Source: JAVXGM01 sp036657395 (lineage in GTDB: Bacteria > Bacillota > Clostridia > Peptostreptococcales > Anaerovoracaceae). From it: a stretch of 64,000 nt of DNA. The stretch covers positions 186,001 to 250,000 of the forward strand of contig JAVXGM010000002.1 of the NCBI GenBank assembly GCA_036657395.1, given 5' to 3'. The notes beneath the pieces are model-generated. The model was given only the letters and a program-made list of their open reading frames with translations. It was not told the DNA's origin and made no database searches. Below are positions 24,656 to 31,714 of the stretch, one piece after another. The number at the start of each line of letters is the position of its first letter. Positions within the stretch are counted from its first letter, which is position 1. A program made the translations under genes and the position numbers.

Positions 24656-25966
24656 TTATTTCTTTGCGCTTTTAAATATTTCGGCCATCATTTTCTTATC
24701 GTTTTCTTCTTTGTATGGTGAATCCATTTCTACAATACCATAGTCGAATCCTGCTTCGTCCATAATCTGTAAGTATGGAATAGGGTCAAAGTATTCAGGT
24801 GAATAAACCCCCTTGTCTTTCCATATTCCTTTGCCGATAAGTTCAATACCTACAGCTGCACCAAATCCTGTTTGAGCAACAACTGCTTGCATGTTCCATT
24901 TTTTCATAGAATCTTGGTTATCAAATGGCTGATACATGAACACTTCTCTTTCTTTTCCATCTTTTGTTCCGATACAGTGGATACCAACACACATCTTACC
25001 AATCATTTCATCTCCAATATCCTTTGGCTGTGGTGCACACGCTGCTACGATATCTCTTGGCACTACTTTTACACCGTTTACTTCCACAGGTTCTAGACTT
25101 CTTAGTCCTAGACTAGTGATTACTTTTAATGCCTGAATAAGATTATCATCTAAAGCAATTTTAAAGGAACATTTTTCTAGACCATATTTTTCTAAGAATC
25201 TTGGCATAAGTACTGTTTCTTCATGTTCTACTTTTATAAGTGTATTTGGACCTACGCCTGCAGGCATTTCAAAGGTTTCTTCTCCTGTGAATGGCTCGGC
25301 TGTAATAAATCCCTTTTTCTTATCCCATTCTACGTTTGGATTAACACACTCATCAAGCACAGTCCAAACATTGAATCCAAATGTAATATCATCTTCCCCT
25401 GCATTAGGGATCTCAAGATTCCCACCGTCTTTTACATGGATTTCTCGTAGTTCATCAAATAGGTATTCTGCTGAAAACTTGGCAAATACATCCACAACAC
25501 CTGGATCGATTCCTAGGCAAACGCAAGCCATATTCCCTTTTTTCTGCCATTTTTCATGTTGATCAAAATTATATTTTGCCATTGGTTCAGAGAAACTGGT
25601 TTCAAGTGTTCCATACTTGGGAGGATCAAAAGGTACTGACCATGTACCCATACTGACATAATTTGCTCCAGCTTCATAAGCTGCATCAAATATATTGTTG
25701 CTTACAAATGGTGCTGCTGCATCCATTACGAAGTCACATCCTTGAGCCTTAATTATTCCAACTAATTCTCCTTTATTTTTTGCGTTTAACTGTTGAGGTA
25801 TAAATCTTTTATTTTCACCTAAATGTTCTACCACCTCTTTTGCTCTATCCAAATCATAATCCCCTACAACAACTTTTTCAAGCCATTCACCCTTCGGGTC
25901 TCTAACCTGTAAAATCCTTAAAATAGATTCACCTACAGCGCCTGCGCCTACCAATAACATCTTCAT
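24656..25966 (-). CDS. Saccharopine dehydrogenase family oxidoreductase
   Basis: A 436-residue enzyme with an N-terminal Rossmann fold (MLLVGAGAVGESILRIL) and the family's later segments: DFVMDAAAPFVSNNIFDAAYEAG, the GIDPGVVDVFA motif, and a C-terminal catalytic domain with HCIGTKDGKEREVFMY. The family includes saccharopine and carboxynorspermidine dehydrogenases, which join or split an amino acid and a carbonyl compound by reductive amination using NAD(P)H. The real substrate is not known. Control by a glycine-type riboswitch and pairing with an amino acid permease point to amino acid catabolism or detoxification rather than lysine synthesis, since no lysine gene is near. GGAGG lies before the ATG; a 9-bp mRNA hairpin (26010-25990) sits just upstream of that site. 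Confidence 0.85.
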   Translation of the reverse strand: MKMLLVGAGAVGESILRILQVRDPKGEWLEKVVVGDYDLDRAKEVVEHLGENKRFIPQQLNAKNKGELVGIIKAQGCDFVMDAAAPFVSNNIFDAAYEAGANYVSMGTWSVPFDPPKYGTLETSFSEPMAKYNFDQHEKWQKKGNMACVCLGIDPGVVDVFAKFSAEYLFDELREIHVKDGGNLEIPNAGEDDITFGFNVWTVLDECVNPNVEWDKKKGFITAEPFTGEETFEMPAGVGPNTLIKVEHEETVLMPRFLEKYGLEKCSFKIALDDNLIQALKVITSLGLRSLEPVEVNGVKVVPRDIVAACAPQPKDIGDEMIGKMCVGIHCIGTKDGKEREVFMYQPFDNQDSMKKWNMQAVVAQTGFGAAVGIELIGKGIWKDKGVYSPEYFDPIPYLQIMDEAGFDYGIVEMDSPYKEENDKKMMAEIFKSAKK

Positions 25967-26073
25967 AATTTGTCCTCCTTGCTTATGAGAAGATCTGTTA
26001 TACAGACCTTTCTTCTTACTCAGCAGACTTTATTAAACACCTAATGCATTTTGCAATATTCTTTTAATGGTAT

Positions 26074-26117
26074 AAAAAAAGAATACGCACTCCACCATAT
26101 AACAATGTTGCATATTC
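26074..26117 (-). terminator. Riboswitch-linked intrinsic terminator
   Basis: On the minus strand GAATATGC (26117-26110) pairs with GCGTATTC (26088-26081), followed by seven T residues (26080-26074). The 5' arm begins directly after the P1 stem of the second aptamer, the usual layout for transcription control. It lies about 110 bp before the dehydrogenase start. Confidence 0.75.
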
Positions 26118-26286
26118 CTCTGTCTCTTTGCCAGTTGGTTATCTCCACGTAGGCGCCGCACTTAAGCGATCTCTCCAAAGTTCCGTCAAACAACCTTCCT
26201 TTTGCCTGTCAGTTTCCACAAAGCAACTGCCATTACCTTGATTTGCTTCTTCGGCCTTCTAATTAGTAGAATGTCTAAAGTCGTTT
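26117..26286 (-). ncRNA. Tandem glycine-type riboswitch with divergent aptamers
   Basis: Read on the minus strand. Aptamer 1: a 10-bp P1 (26286-26277 with 26197-26188), a P2 hairpin, then the glycine signatures GCCGAAGAAGCAAA (26255-26242) and CAGGCAAAAGGA (from 26208). The linker and start of aptamer 2, GACGGAACTTTGGAGAG, match the canonical linker. Aptamer 2: P1 CTTTG/CAGAG, and a 3' segment CTGGCAAAGAGACAGAGG (26134-26117) that keeps most of the consensus but changes conserved positions; its middle reads CGCCTACGTGG where CCGAAGG is usual. Together with the terminator this is clearly of the glycine (gcvT) class or a close variant. Whether it senses glycine, and whether it turns genes on or off, is not decided. 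Confidence 0.75.
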
Positions 26287-26311
26287 TCGTCCGGGGTATT
26301 TAATTGATTAT

Positions 26312-26339
26312 AGTATAGCACACTTTTCAGAAAATTCAA
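26312..26339 (-). promoter_or_regulatory. Promoter of the riboswitch-dehydrogenase-permease unit
   Basis: On the minus strand TTGAAT (26339-26334) and TATACT (26317-26312) are 16 bp apart. Transcription would start near 26305, about 20 nt before the aptamer 1 P1 stem. Confidence 0.65.
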
Positions 26340-26421
26340 GTTGTTTTTTTTATGTACACTATTTAGAACATTGTGCATATTGGTTAAATTCGGAAAAAAA
26401 TTAAAAAATTAAAAAATTCAC

Positions 26422-26450
26422 TAGACAAAACACTCAAAAGAAAGTATAAT
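26422..26450 (+). promoter_or_regulatory. Promoter of the zinc-ribbon protein gene
   Basis: TAGACA (26422-26427) and a perfect TATAAT (26445-26450) are 17 bp apart. Transcription near 26457 gives a leader of about 135 nt, long for a 55-codon gene. Confidence 0.65.
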
Positions 26451-26490
26451 CACTTAAGTAATATTTAAAGATTTAAAAAGGCTCGATCTT

Positions 26491-26581
26491 CCTACTTGGA
26501 ATTAACCCTATTTGGAATTAACCCTATTTGGACATCATGCCCACAAATTATTAAATATTGATGAATTATATTCCAAGGAGG
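26491..26581 (+). promoter_or_regulatory. Leader with repeated anti-Shine-Dalgarno segments
   Basis: A 16-bp unit, GGAATTAACCCTATTT, is repeated perfectly at 26498-26513 and 26514-26529. With its flanks it yields three segments (starting 26491, 26507 and 26523) reading CCTACTTGGAAT, CCTATTTGGAAT and CCTATTTGGA. Each is complementary, with one A-G mismatch, to the region ATTCCAAGGAGG (26570-26581) that contains the ribosome-binding site of the next gene. The first pairs at 11 of 12 positions. This suggests a translation switch in which the SD can be masked by any of several arms. Pairing is read from sequence; function is inferred. Confidence 0.55.
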
Positions 26582-26591
26582 TACAAAGAAA

Positions 26592-26759
26592 ATGGAAGAC
26601 AGAACTTTAATTTGCCAGGATTGTGGCAGCGAATTCGTATTTACAGTAGGTGAACAGGAATTTTACAAGGAAAAGGGATTCGATAACGAACCTAAGAGAT
26701 GTAAAGAATGTAGAGACAAGAAGAAGAACGAAAGAAGAAGCTTCGCTAACAACAGATAA
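26592..26759 (+). CDS. Small zinc-ribbon protein
   Basis: A 55-residue protein with two Cys pairs, CQDC near residue 8-11 and CKEC at 37-40, spaced like a treble-clef/zinc-ribbon finger. The middle has FTVGEQEFYKEKGF and the tail is strongly basic (RDKKKNERRS). This matches the family of short clostridial zinc-ribbon proteins of unknown role, sometimes found beside cold-shock genes. Nucleic-acid binding is plausible from the charge. The ATG at 26592 has AAGGAGG 10 nt before it. It has its own promoter, unusual leader and terminator. Confidence 0.85.
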   Translation: MEDRTLICQDCGSEFVFTVGEQEFYKEKGFDNEPKRCKECRDKKKNERRSFANNR

Positions 26760-26776
26760 TTAATTATCTGGATACG

Positions 26777-26816
26777 AAAAAAAAGAGACCATCCTATTTA
26801 GGGCGGTCTCTTTTTA
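26777..26816. terminator. Terminator shared by the zinc-ribbon gene and the Tad block
   Basis: AAAAGAGACC and GGTCTCTTTTT form a strong stem with an additional inner CC/GG step; A8 precedes and T5 follows. It lies between convergent genes. Confidence 0.88.
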
Positions 26817-26849
26817 TTGTTCAAATAAGTTAATGGGTCAATACCAAAC

Positions 26850-27383
26850 CTAGCTACCATTGTACATTTGCTGCTTTAATCTGCCAATTAAGTTAATAAT
26901 ATCTCTAATATAATAATTATGTTGATTTAAATGATTTCTAACCTTTTCTAAGTAAATTCGATTTTCTTCTTCCACTACATTTTCTACTTGACAGATAAAT
27001 TCCATCATGTTTTCTCGAAGACTCAAAGGCTGTTCTTCCATGGGCACATATGCAATTTTAACTTGCCTTTTTTCTGAATTGTAAAAAATTGTGTCCTGAT
27101 TTAACGTGATTTTACTAGGGCTGATTAAATACTCCCCTGCTTTACTTAAAATTAAAAATGTCTTTTCTAAAATGTCAAAAGCCTCTTTTATTTTAGTAAT
27201 GTTACACTTACTAAGAGAAACATATCCACTACAATCATAAGCAACTCTATCCACATTATTATCTTGAATAAACCCCATTGGCATAAACAAATCACATAAC
27301 CCTGAAGAAAGAACAATCTTTTCATAGTCTTTTATAACGCCACCCTTTACTACCATTTGAAAATTCTTGTTTTTATTTTCCAT
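26850..27383 (-). CDS. DUF6382-like protein at the end of the Tad block
   Basis: A 177-residue cytoplasmic protein. Its pattern (VAYDCSGYVSLS, then AGEYLISPSKITLNQDTIFYN and KIAYVP) matches the DUF6382 domain, usually the N-terminal half of FHA-domain proteins in Clostridia. Here no FHA domain follows; the C-terminus is a helical stretch with HLNQHNYYIRDIINLIGRLK. The function is unknown, but DUF6382 genes often accompany Tad-like loci. The start at 27383 is chosen because AAAGGAGG precedes it; it overlaps the previous gene by 11 bp. Confidence 0.7.
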   Translation of the reverse strand: MENKNKNFQMVVKGGVIKDYEKIVLSSGLCDLFMPMGFIQDNNVDRVAYDCSGYVSLSKCNITKIKEAFDILEKTFLILSKAGEYLISPSKITLNQDTIFYNSEKRQVKIAYVPMEEQPLSLRENMMEFICQVENVVEEENRIYLEKVRNHLNQHNYYIRDIINLIGRLKQQMYNGS

Positions 27384-28149
27384 ATTCTCCTCCTTTACAT
27401 TTGCTACATGGTCCGTAGCCTTTTTTCTTTGCTTCATCTTTTTCAATCTCCACGGTGTACTTATCAATAGTTTTACAGCTTCCTTGATGGTAAGCTTTCC
27501 CTGTAGTGATAAAACAATATATTATTGATCCTAGGGGAAGCTTTTCCGGGTGACACAATTTGCATGGATTATACCTTGCTTTTATTCCTTGGTTGCAAAT
27601 CATTTGTTTTGGATCATTTACTACATATGTACATTTTTCGTCGTGATACTTTTTCCCTGCCATAGGGAATATCCAGACTAAATGCGATTCTCCTTCCCTC
27701 TCCATTTCATCAAAAGACATATGGTCTTTCTTTAGTCTGGCTCCAACAAACCCTCGGCATAACACCTTTGTTTTCATCCACATCCCAGGATAGAAATTCA
27801 GTGGCAAATTAATATCATTAAAAAAATCTGTTTGAAAAGAAATTAATCCGTCGGTTGTTCCGTTATTATATAAGTATCTAACCTTAGACACTTTAATATT
27901 TTTAGCTAATGGTGCCTCCTTTTTAACTCTCTTTTCCACCTTTTGAGAAAAACCTAAGGGTACTTTTGTCTTATATGCTTGGGCTGCCATGTACTGGGTT
28001 TCATCAAGAACAATATAGCTTACACCTTCAGTGATTCCAACTATTTTCACCAAATATCCTAAGGTAAGGATTCCAAGAATAAATATAGGCAGAAAAATTG
28101 CTGCCTCCACAGTAAAAAAGCCCTTTTCAGTATTGATATTTATTGCCAT
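27373..28149 (-). CDS. TadE-like pseudopilin with two C-terminal Ada-like zinc modules
   Basis: A 258-residue protein with a class III prepilin-type start: EKGFFTVEAAIFLPIFILG, where a peptidase could cut after Gly and Glu is at +5, then one membrane helix. After a middle region come two similar Cys/His modules: HDEKCTYVV...YNPCKLCHPE and HQGSCKTID...YGPCSKCKGG. Each has the HxxxC...PCxxC layout of the short Ada-like metal-binding domain. Such domains on a pilus-type protein are unusual. The ATG at 28149 follows GGGAGG, and the gene overlaps the DUF5702 gene by 23 bp. Confidence 0.7.
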   Translation of the reverse strand: MAININTEKGFFTVEAAIFLPIFILGILTLGYLVKIVGITEGVSYIVLDETQYMAAQAYKTKVPLGFSQKVEKRVKKEAPLAKNIKVSKVRYLYNNGTTDGLISFQTDFFNDINLPLNFYPGMWMKTKVLCRGFVGARLKKDHMSFDEMEREGESHLVWIFPMAGKKYHDEKCTYVVNDPKQMICNQGIKARYNPCKLCHPEKLPLGSIIYCFITTGKAYHQGSCKTIDKYTVEIEKDEAKKKGYGPCSKCKGGEYGK

Positions 28150-29350
28150 GCTGCCTCCCGTTAATTTGAGCATCAAGTTGAAACCCACAGTTGTAATCTT
28201 GAATTAGGAAATCCTTATTGTGATTTCCTTTCATATTCAACTGAATTAAATCCATAACTCTTGCTAATTTCTCATTTTCATTCTTAAAGTGAAGAAAGAG
28301 TTCCAAGTAACCTTTATAATCATACCCTTCATTTGCACCTGTATCTACAAAGCCGCCTTGGGTTCCCTTTAATACTGTATTTATGTCTAATGCCCATGTT
28401 CTACCGCTTTTGAAAAGCACAACTTTTTTTCCATTTTTAAGCAGCTTTAAGTCATTTTTTCCTTCAAAATATGCCCATGATGCTGCAATGGCTGCTTGGG
28501 TGGCCGCCGCTTCAGGACCTGGAGTTATTGCCTGAGCCGCCGCCATGGTTTCAGCACTTTTTTCAGGATCAGCATATAGAAACAGTAAATTCAACCCGGT
28601 TCTAAAAGCAACAAGTCCCTCTTTAACTTTTTTTCCATTAATCTTATTGCTATAATTCCCTTCAAGAATATACTCTACTTCCCTGGTAAAAAACGTCTCT
28701 CTATCAGGTACTTGCTTTAATTCGTGACTGAAATTTTCAATGATATATTTATCTATAAGATAGGTTTTAGAAGCATTTTCTGTAAAGTTTTTCAAAAGTT
28801 CTATATTGGATTTAAGCTTTTCTACTATGGCAAGAAGTCCTGTACTGCCTCCTCCTAATTTTGTAGAGGGCAGGCTATTAATTATTTTTTTATTTCTTAA
28901 AACTCTATCTTTTCTTGGCTTTTCTTTGGCGGGGCTCTTAGACTTTTCAAATATTCCTTTGGCAATTGCAAATTTCATATATTCTAAAAGCTCTCGTTTA
29001 AAAACAGTACTGTCAGTAAGTAGATATTCCTTCACATTCACATTTGCATTTTGTAAATTTCCATGATCATTTCCATCCAAAGAATAGTTAACATAATTTT
29101 TTATTTTGTAATCTAAAAAAGCCCCCCCATTGTAAAACCCAAACAACCCATAATCTTCCTTTAAGTCCAAATCAAACTCGGACAATATAGATTGTCCTGC
29201 CAGATTTAGAAGTCCGTCTCCTTGACTTTTAACCTCCATTTCCCAGGCTATGTGAACAAAAGCTGCAGTAAGACTAAGCATAGCTGCCAAAATAAACACT
29301 AAAAATACTGAAGAACTCCCCTTTTCATTTCTTATTATCCTCTTGTCCAT
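28127..29350 (-). CDS. DUF5702-like pseudopilin/TadG-type protein
   Basis: A 407-residue protein with a prepilin-like N-terminus (NEKGSSSVFLVFILAAMLSLTAAF) and one membrane helix, followed by a long extracellular part. The segment QSILSEFDLDLKEDYGLFGF, near residues 45-65, is typical of clostridial DUF5702 proteins encoded in Tad loci. Glu at +5 after the Gly is replaced by Phe, so processing by a prepilin peptidase may differ. An Ala-rich stretch lies around residues 268-290. It starts at the stop of the TadE-like gene above it. Confidence 0.72.
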   Translation of the reverse strand: MDKRIIRNEKGSSSVFLVFILAAMLSLTAAFVHIAWEMEVKSQGDGLLNLAGQSILSEFDLDLKEDYGLFGFYNGGAFLDYKIKNYVNYSLDGNDHGNLQNANVNVKEYLLTDSTVFKRELLEYMKFAIAKGIFEKSKSPAKEKPRKDRVLRNKKIINSLPSTKLGGGSTGLLAIVEKLKSNIELLKNFTENASKTYLIDKYIIENFSHELKQVPDRETFFTREVEYILEGNYSNKINGKKVKEGLVAFRTGLNLLFLYADPEKSAETMAAAQAITPGPEAAATQAAIAASWAYFEGKNDLKLLKNGKKVVLFKSGRTWALDINTVLKGTQGGFVDTGANEGYDYKGYLELFLHFKNENEKLARVMDLIQLNMKGNHNKDFLIQDYNCGFQLDAQINGRQHGNKYQY

Positions 29351-29706
29351 TACAATAAATCCTTTATTCGTACATTCATTCTCCCCTGATTTAACCTACA
29401 TCTCCCTGATAGTTCCCTAGAAAAGATCCCGTCAAGTACACCTCCTTTTTTTAATTTTAATTCCCCTTGATAATAAACATATCCATTGGCTTTTGTAATA
29501 GGAAAGTCCGCCTTTACCTCACCCAAGTATTCCACCGTCTTTGTCTGAATTCCACTTTCTTCTCTTAAGGCAATATGCATTTGCGCCTGGGTATATACTT
29601 GAGTATATAGGGCAACCAAAATATATATAATACTTATTACAGCCAAAATTACTAAAGGAAAGACAAGTGTTGCTTCAACCATTGTGTTCCCCTTACTGTT
29701 CATCAA
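29350..29706 (-). CDS. TadE-like minor pseudopilin
   Basis: A 118-residue protein with the clear class III signal NSKGNTMVEATLVFPLVIL: Gly before the cut, Glu at +5, then a membrane helix, as in TadE. The remainder (about 70 residues) is a small extracellular part. TadE-type pseudopilins are needed for Flp pilus assembly. It overlaps the Flp-like gene by 4 bp and abuts the DUF5702 gene, so it is in the same operon. Confidence 0.82.
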   Translation of the reverse strand: MMNSKGNTMVEATLVFPLVILAVISIIYILVALYTQVYTQAQMHIALREESGIQTKTVEYLGEVKADFPITKANGYVYYQGELKLKKGGVLDGIFSRELSGRCRLNQGRMNVRIKDLL

Positions 29707-29894
29707 AACTCTCCATTCAAACTTTCAAAGGTCTTGTTTACAAATCCGGTAATCTCAGTTCTGAAAATTAATCCTAAAGCAATGGCTATAGCTACTAAAA
29801 TAGCCACTTGAACTAGTTCCATCCCCTGGTTATTTACTTTGACTATATTTAATAGTTTCATGCTTTTTCCTCTTATAATACTTAATGTTTTCAT
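29703..29894 (-). CDS. Flp-like small pilin
   Basis: A 63-residue (or 52-residue) peptide with a basic leader, a Gly before the hydrophobic segment (NNQGMELVQVAILVAIAIALGLIF) and a short polar tail with FVNKTFESL. Size, position after tadC and the tail resemble Flp-type major pilins. The canonical Glu at +5 is Gln here and a Glu sits at +2. Two starts each have a good ribosome-binding site: 29894 (AAAGGGG) and 29861 (AGAGG); the latter gives a normal-length leader. Confidence 0.68.
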   Translation of the reverse strand: MKTLSIIRGKSMKLLNIVKVNNQGMELVQVAILVAIAIALGLIFRTEITGFVNKTFESLNGEF

Positions 29895-29911
29895 ACTTTC
29901 CCCTTTAATAT

Positions 29912-30958
29912 TTACAATTCCATTAATGCTGGTGCTATAGTAACCATAATCAGTACCAAAAGGAGGATTACCAAAGGCATTGTAAGCTTTGTTTCGGCCA
30001 ACCTACCTTTTTCTTCCGCCTGCTGTTTTCTAGCAAACCATAACATAAGGCTCTCTTGCTGTAATTTCCCCACCATGTCTGATCCTTTTTTAATGTTGTC
30101 ATTAATAACATTTGAAACTCGCATAAGTTCTTTTACGCTACTTCTTTTAGCAAATTCTCTAAATGCTTCATTTATTGATCCATTAGTCTCCTTTACTCTT
30201 TTGTACATCACTCCTAATTGGTCATAAAAATAGTTTGATTTTTGCCCAGATATTTCTTCATGCTCCTCCATGACTTTTATAAAAGCCCCGTTTAATACAG
30301 TGCCTGCATTAAGAAGAAGAATTAAATTATTAATAAATTCCGGCAACTCTTTAATAATAGATTCTCTAGCCGCTTTTTCTTCCCTAACTAATTCATCTAG
30401 TCGACTACGGTGAAGTAAAAACAATATCATTGCCATGACTAGGAGAATTAAAATTGTATTATTTTTTCTCACCTGCTTCCACTGGAGAATCTCTCCAGAT
30501 GATAACTTGCTTGGCAAAACCACTTTCTTAGATTTTGTATCCTTATTGATTTCTCTTATTACCTCTTTAATCCCTTCGTCTATCTGCTCTTTCTCTGTCT
30601 TGGGTTTTTCTTCTTCCTCTAGCTGATTTTTTCTTTTTCCATCGTCTAATGGTTCCACTGTGATTTCTACTTCTTTTTCATTGTTCTTGTCTTCTCCCAT
30701 TACCTTTACTTTAGCTGTTATATGTATAGGTTCTTCCCCCACCCCAGGCCTCTGAATCTCTCCTATAATCCCGTTTTTTGTAAGTTTGGGCCCATGGCCT
30801 GCAACCAATGATAAGATGATGATTATGCCGAAAATTATCAATACCAAAAAGTACCGTTGTTTTAATTGCTTTTCTGCCTTTTCAATCTTCCTAGTGCAAT
30901 CCTTTCCTCCATATAACCTTCCATATCCTTCTTCTAATATATTTTTAACATTTCTCAA
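29912..30958 (-). CDS. tadC: TadC-like inner membrane platform protein with an extra domain
   Basis: The C-terminal half (about 195-348) is a type II secretion F domain of TadC type: EFINNLILLLNAGTVLNGAF, a helical core, and two closing membrane helices ending LVLIMVTIAPALM. The N-terminal half is unusual. It has one membrane helix (about 36-54), then about 115 residues of charged sequence with strand-like KVKVMGED and EVEITVEPL pieces, and a second helix (about 168-185). That insert would lie outside the cell. It follows tadB with a 3-bp gap. Confidence 0.78.
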   Translation of the reverse strand: MRNVKNILEEGYGRLYGGKDCTRKIEKAEKQLKQRYFLVLIIFGIIIILSLVAGHGPKLTKNGIIGEIQRPGVGEEPIHITAKVKVMGEDKNNEKEVEITVEPLDDGKRKNQLEEEEKPKTEKEQIDEGIKEVIREINKDTKSKKVVLPSKLSSGEILQWKQVRKNNTILILLVMAMILFLLHRSRLDELVREEKAARESIIKELPEFINNLILLLNAGTVLNGAFIKVMEEHEEISGQKSNYFYDQLGVMYKRVKETNGSINEAFREFAKRSSVKELMRVSNVINDNIKKGSDMVGKLQQESLMLWFARKQQAEEKGRLAETKLTMPLVILLLVLIMVTIAPALMEL

Positions 30959-30961
30959 TGG

Positions 30962-31714
30962 CTATACCTCAATATCCGTTAATTTCTCAGTTATCATGTA
31001 CGCCATACCGATGCCAGCTAAAGCCATAGTCATAATGATTCTGCCAAGTCCTGTGGTATAAAGTGGCATCAGGTAGTCAGGAGAAACCAAGTTTAAGAAC
31101 AGAATTACCACAATAGGCATGGCACTTATTATCTTTCCTTCAAATTTTTTCTGTGCAGTTAATGTCTTAATTTCACGCTCAATTGTAATCTTATCTGCTA
31201 GAATTTCAGTTGTATTGATCATTACTTTTTCTAAATCCCCACCCATGGTTCTACAAGTCAAATAAACTTGTACAAAATTATGAATGTCTTCGCAATCACT
31301 TCGCCGTGCAAAATCAAAGAGCAAATCCGGGTCACTTTCTCTGTTTTCAGATATTCGCTTTACCATTTGCTTTAGTTCTAAGACTAAAGGTGTATTGTCA
31401 TCATAAATTAGTCTCAGGTTTTCAAGAGCTTCAGAAAGTGCCTCTGCCATTTGATGTCCTGTAGTGACTGACGCTGATAATGAATACAACAAATCTTTAA
31501 ATTGCATTGTTAAAAAGATTTTTCTTTTCCCTCCAAGATATTCAATGTATTTTCCTATTACCAATCCTGGCAATAAAAATCCAACGATTCCAGAAAAGAG
31601 CAGGCTACCATAAAAGATATAAGTTCCTGCGAAGGCACAAACATACCCTACCGCCAAAAATCCTAGCTTTTCTTTTTTGTTTAATTTATAAGTGGAATAA
31701 TCTATCTTGGTCAT
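30962..31714 (-). CDS. tadB: TadB-like inner membrane platform protein
   Basis: A 250-residue type II secretion F domain protein. Two N-terminal membrane helices (about 17-52) are followed by the F-domain helices: LLYSLSASVTTGHQMAEALSEAL, then FVQVYLTCRTMGGDLEKVMINTTEIL, and two terminal helices (about 194-245). With TadC it forms the membrane platform driven by the CpaF ATPase. It overlaps the end of cpaF by 4 bp. Confidence 0.83.
   Translation of the reverse strand: MTKIDYSTYKLNKKEKLGFLAVGYVCAFAGTYIFYGSLLFSGIVGFLLPGLVIGKYIEYLGGKRKIFLTMQFKDLLYSLSASVTTGHQMAEALSEALENLRLIYDDNTPLVLELKQMVKRISENRESDPDLLFDFARRSDCEDIHNFVQVYLTCRTMGGDLEKVMINTTEILADKITIEREIKTLTAQKKFEGKIISAMPIVVILFLNLVSPDYLMPLYTTGLGRIIMTMALAGIGMAYMITEKLTDIEV

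Noticed and set aside
26117..26286. Lysine riboswitch (L-box), suggested by GCCGAAG and by the saccharopine-type gene
   Set aside because: The lysine core motifs are missing, while AGGCAAAAGGA, the GGAGAG linker and the two P1 stems fit the glycine class.
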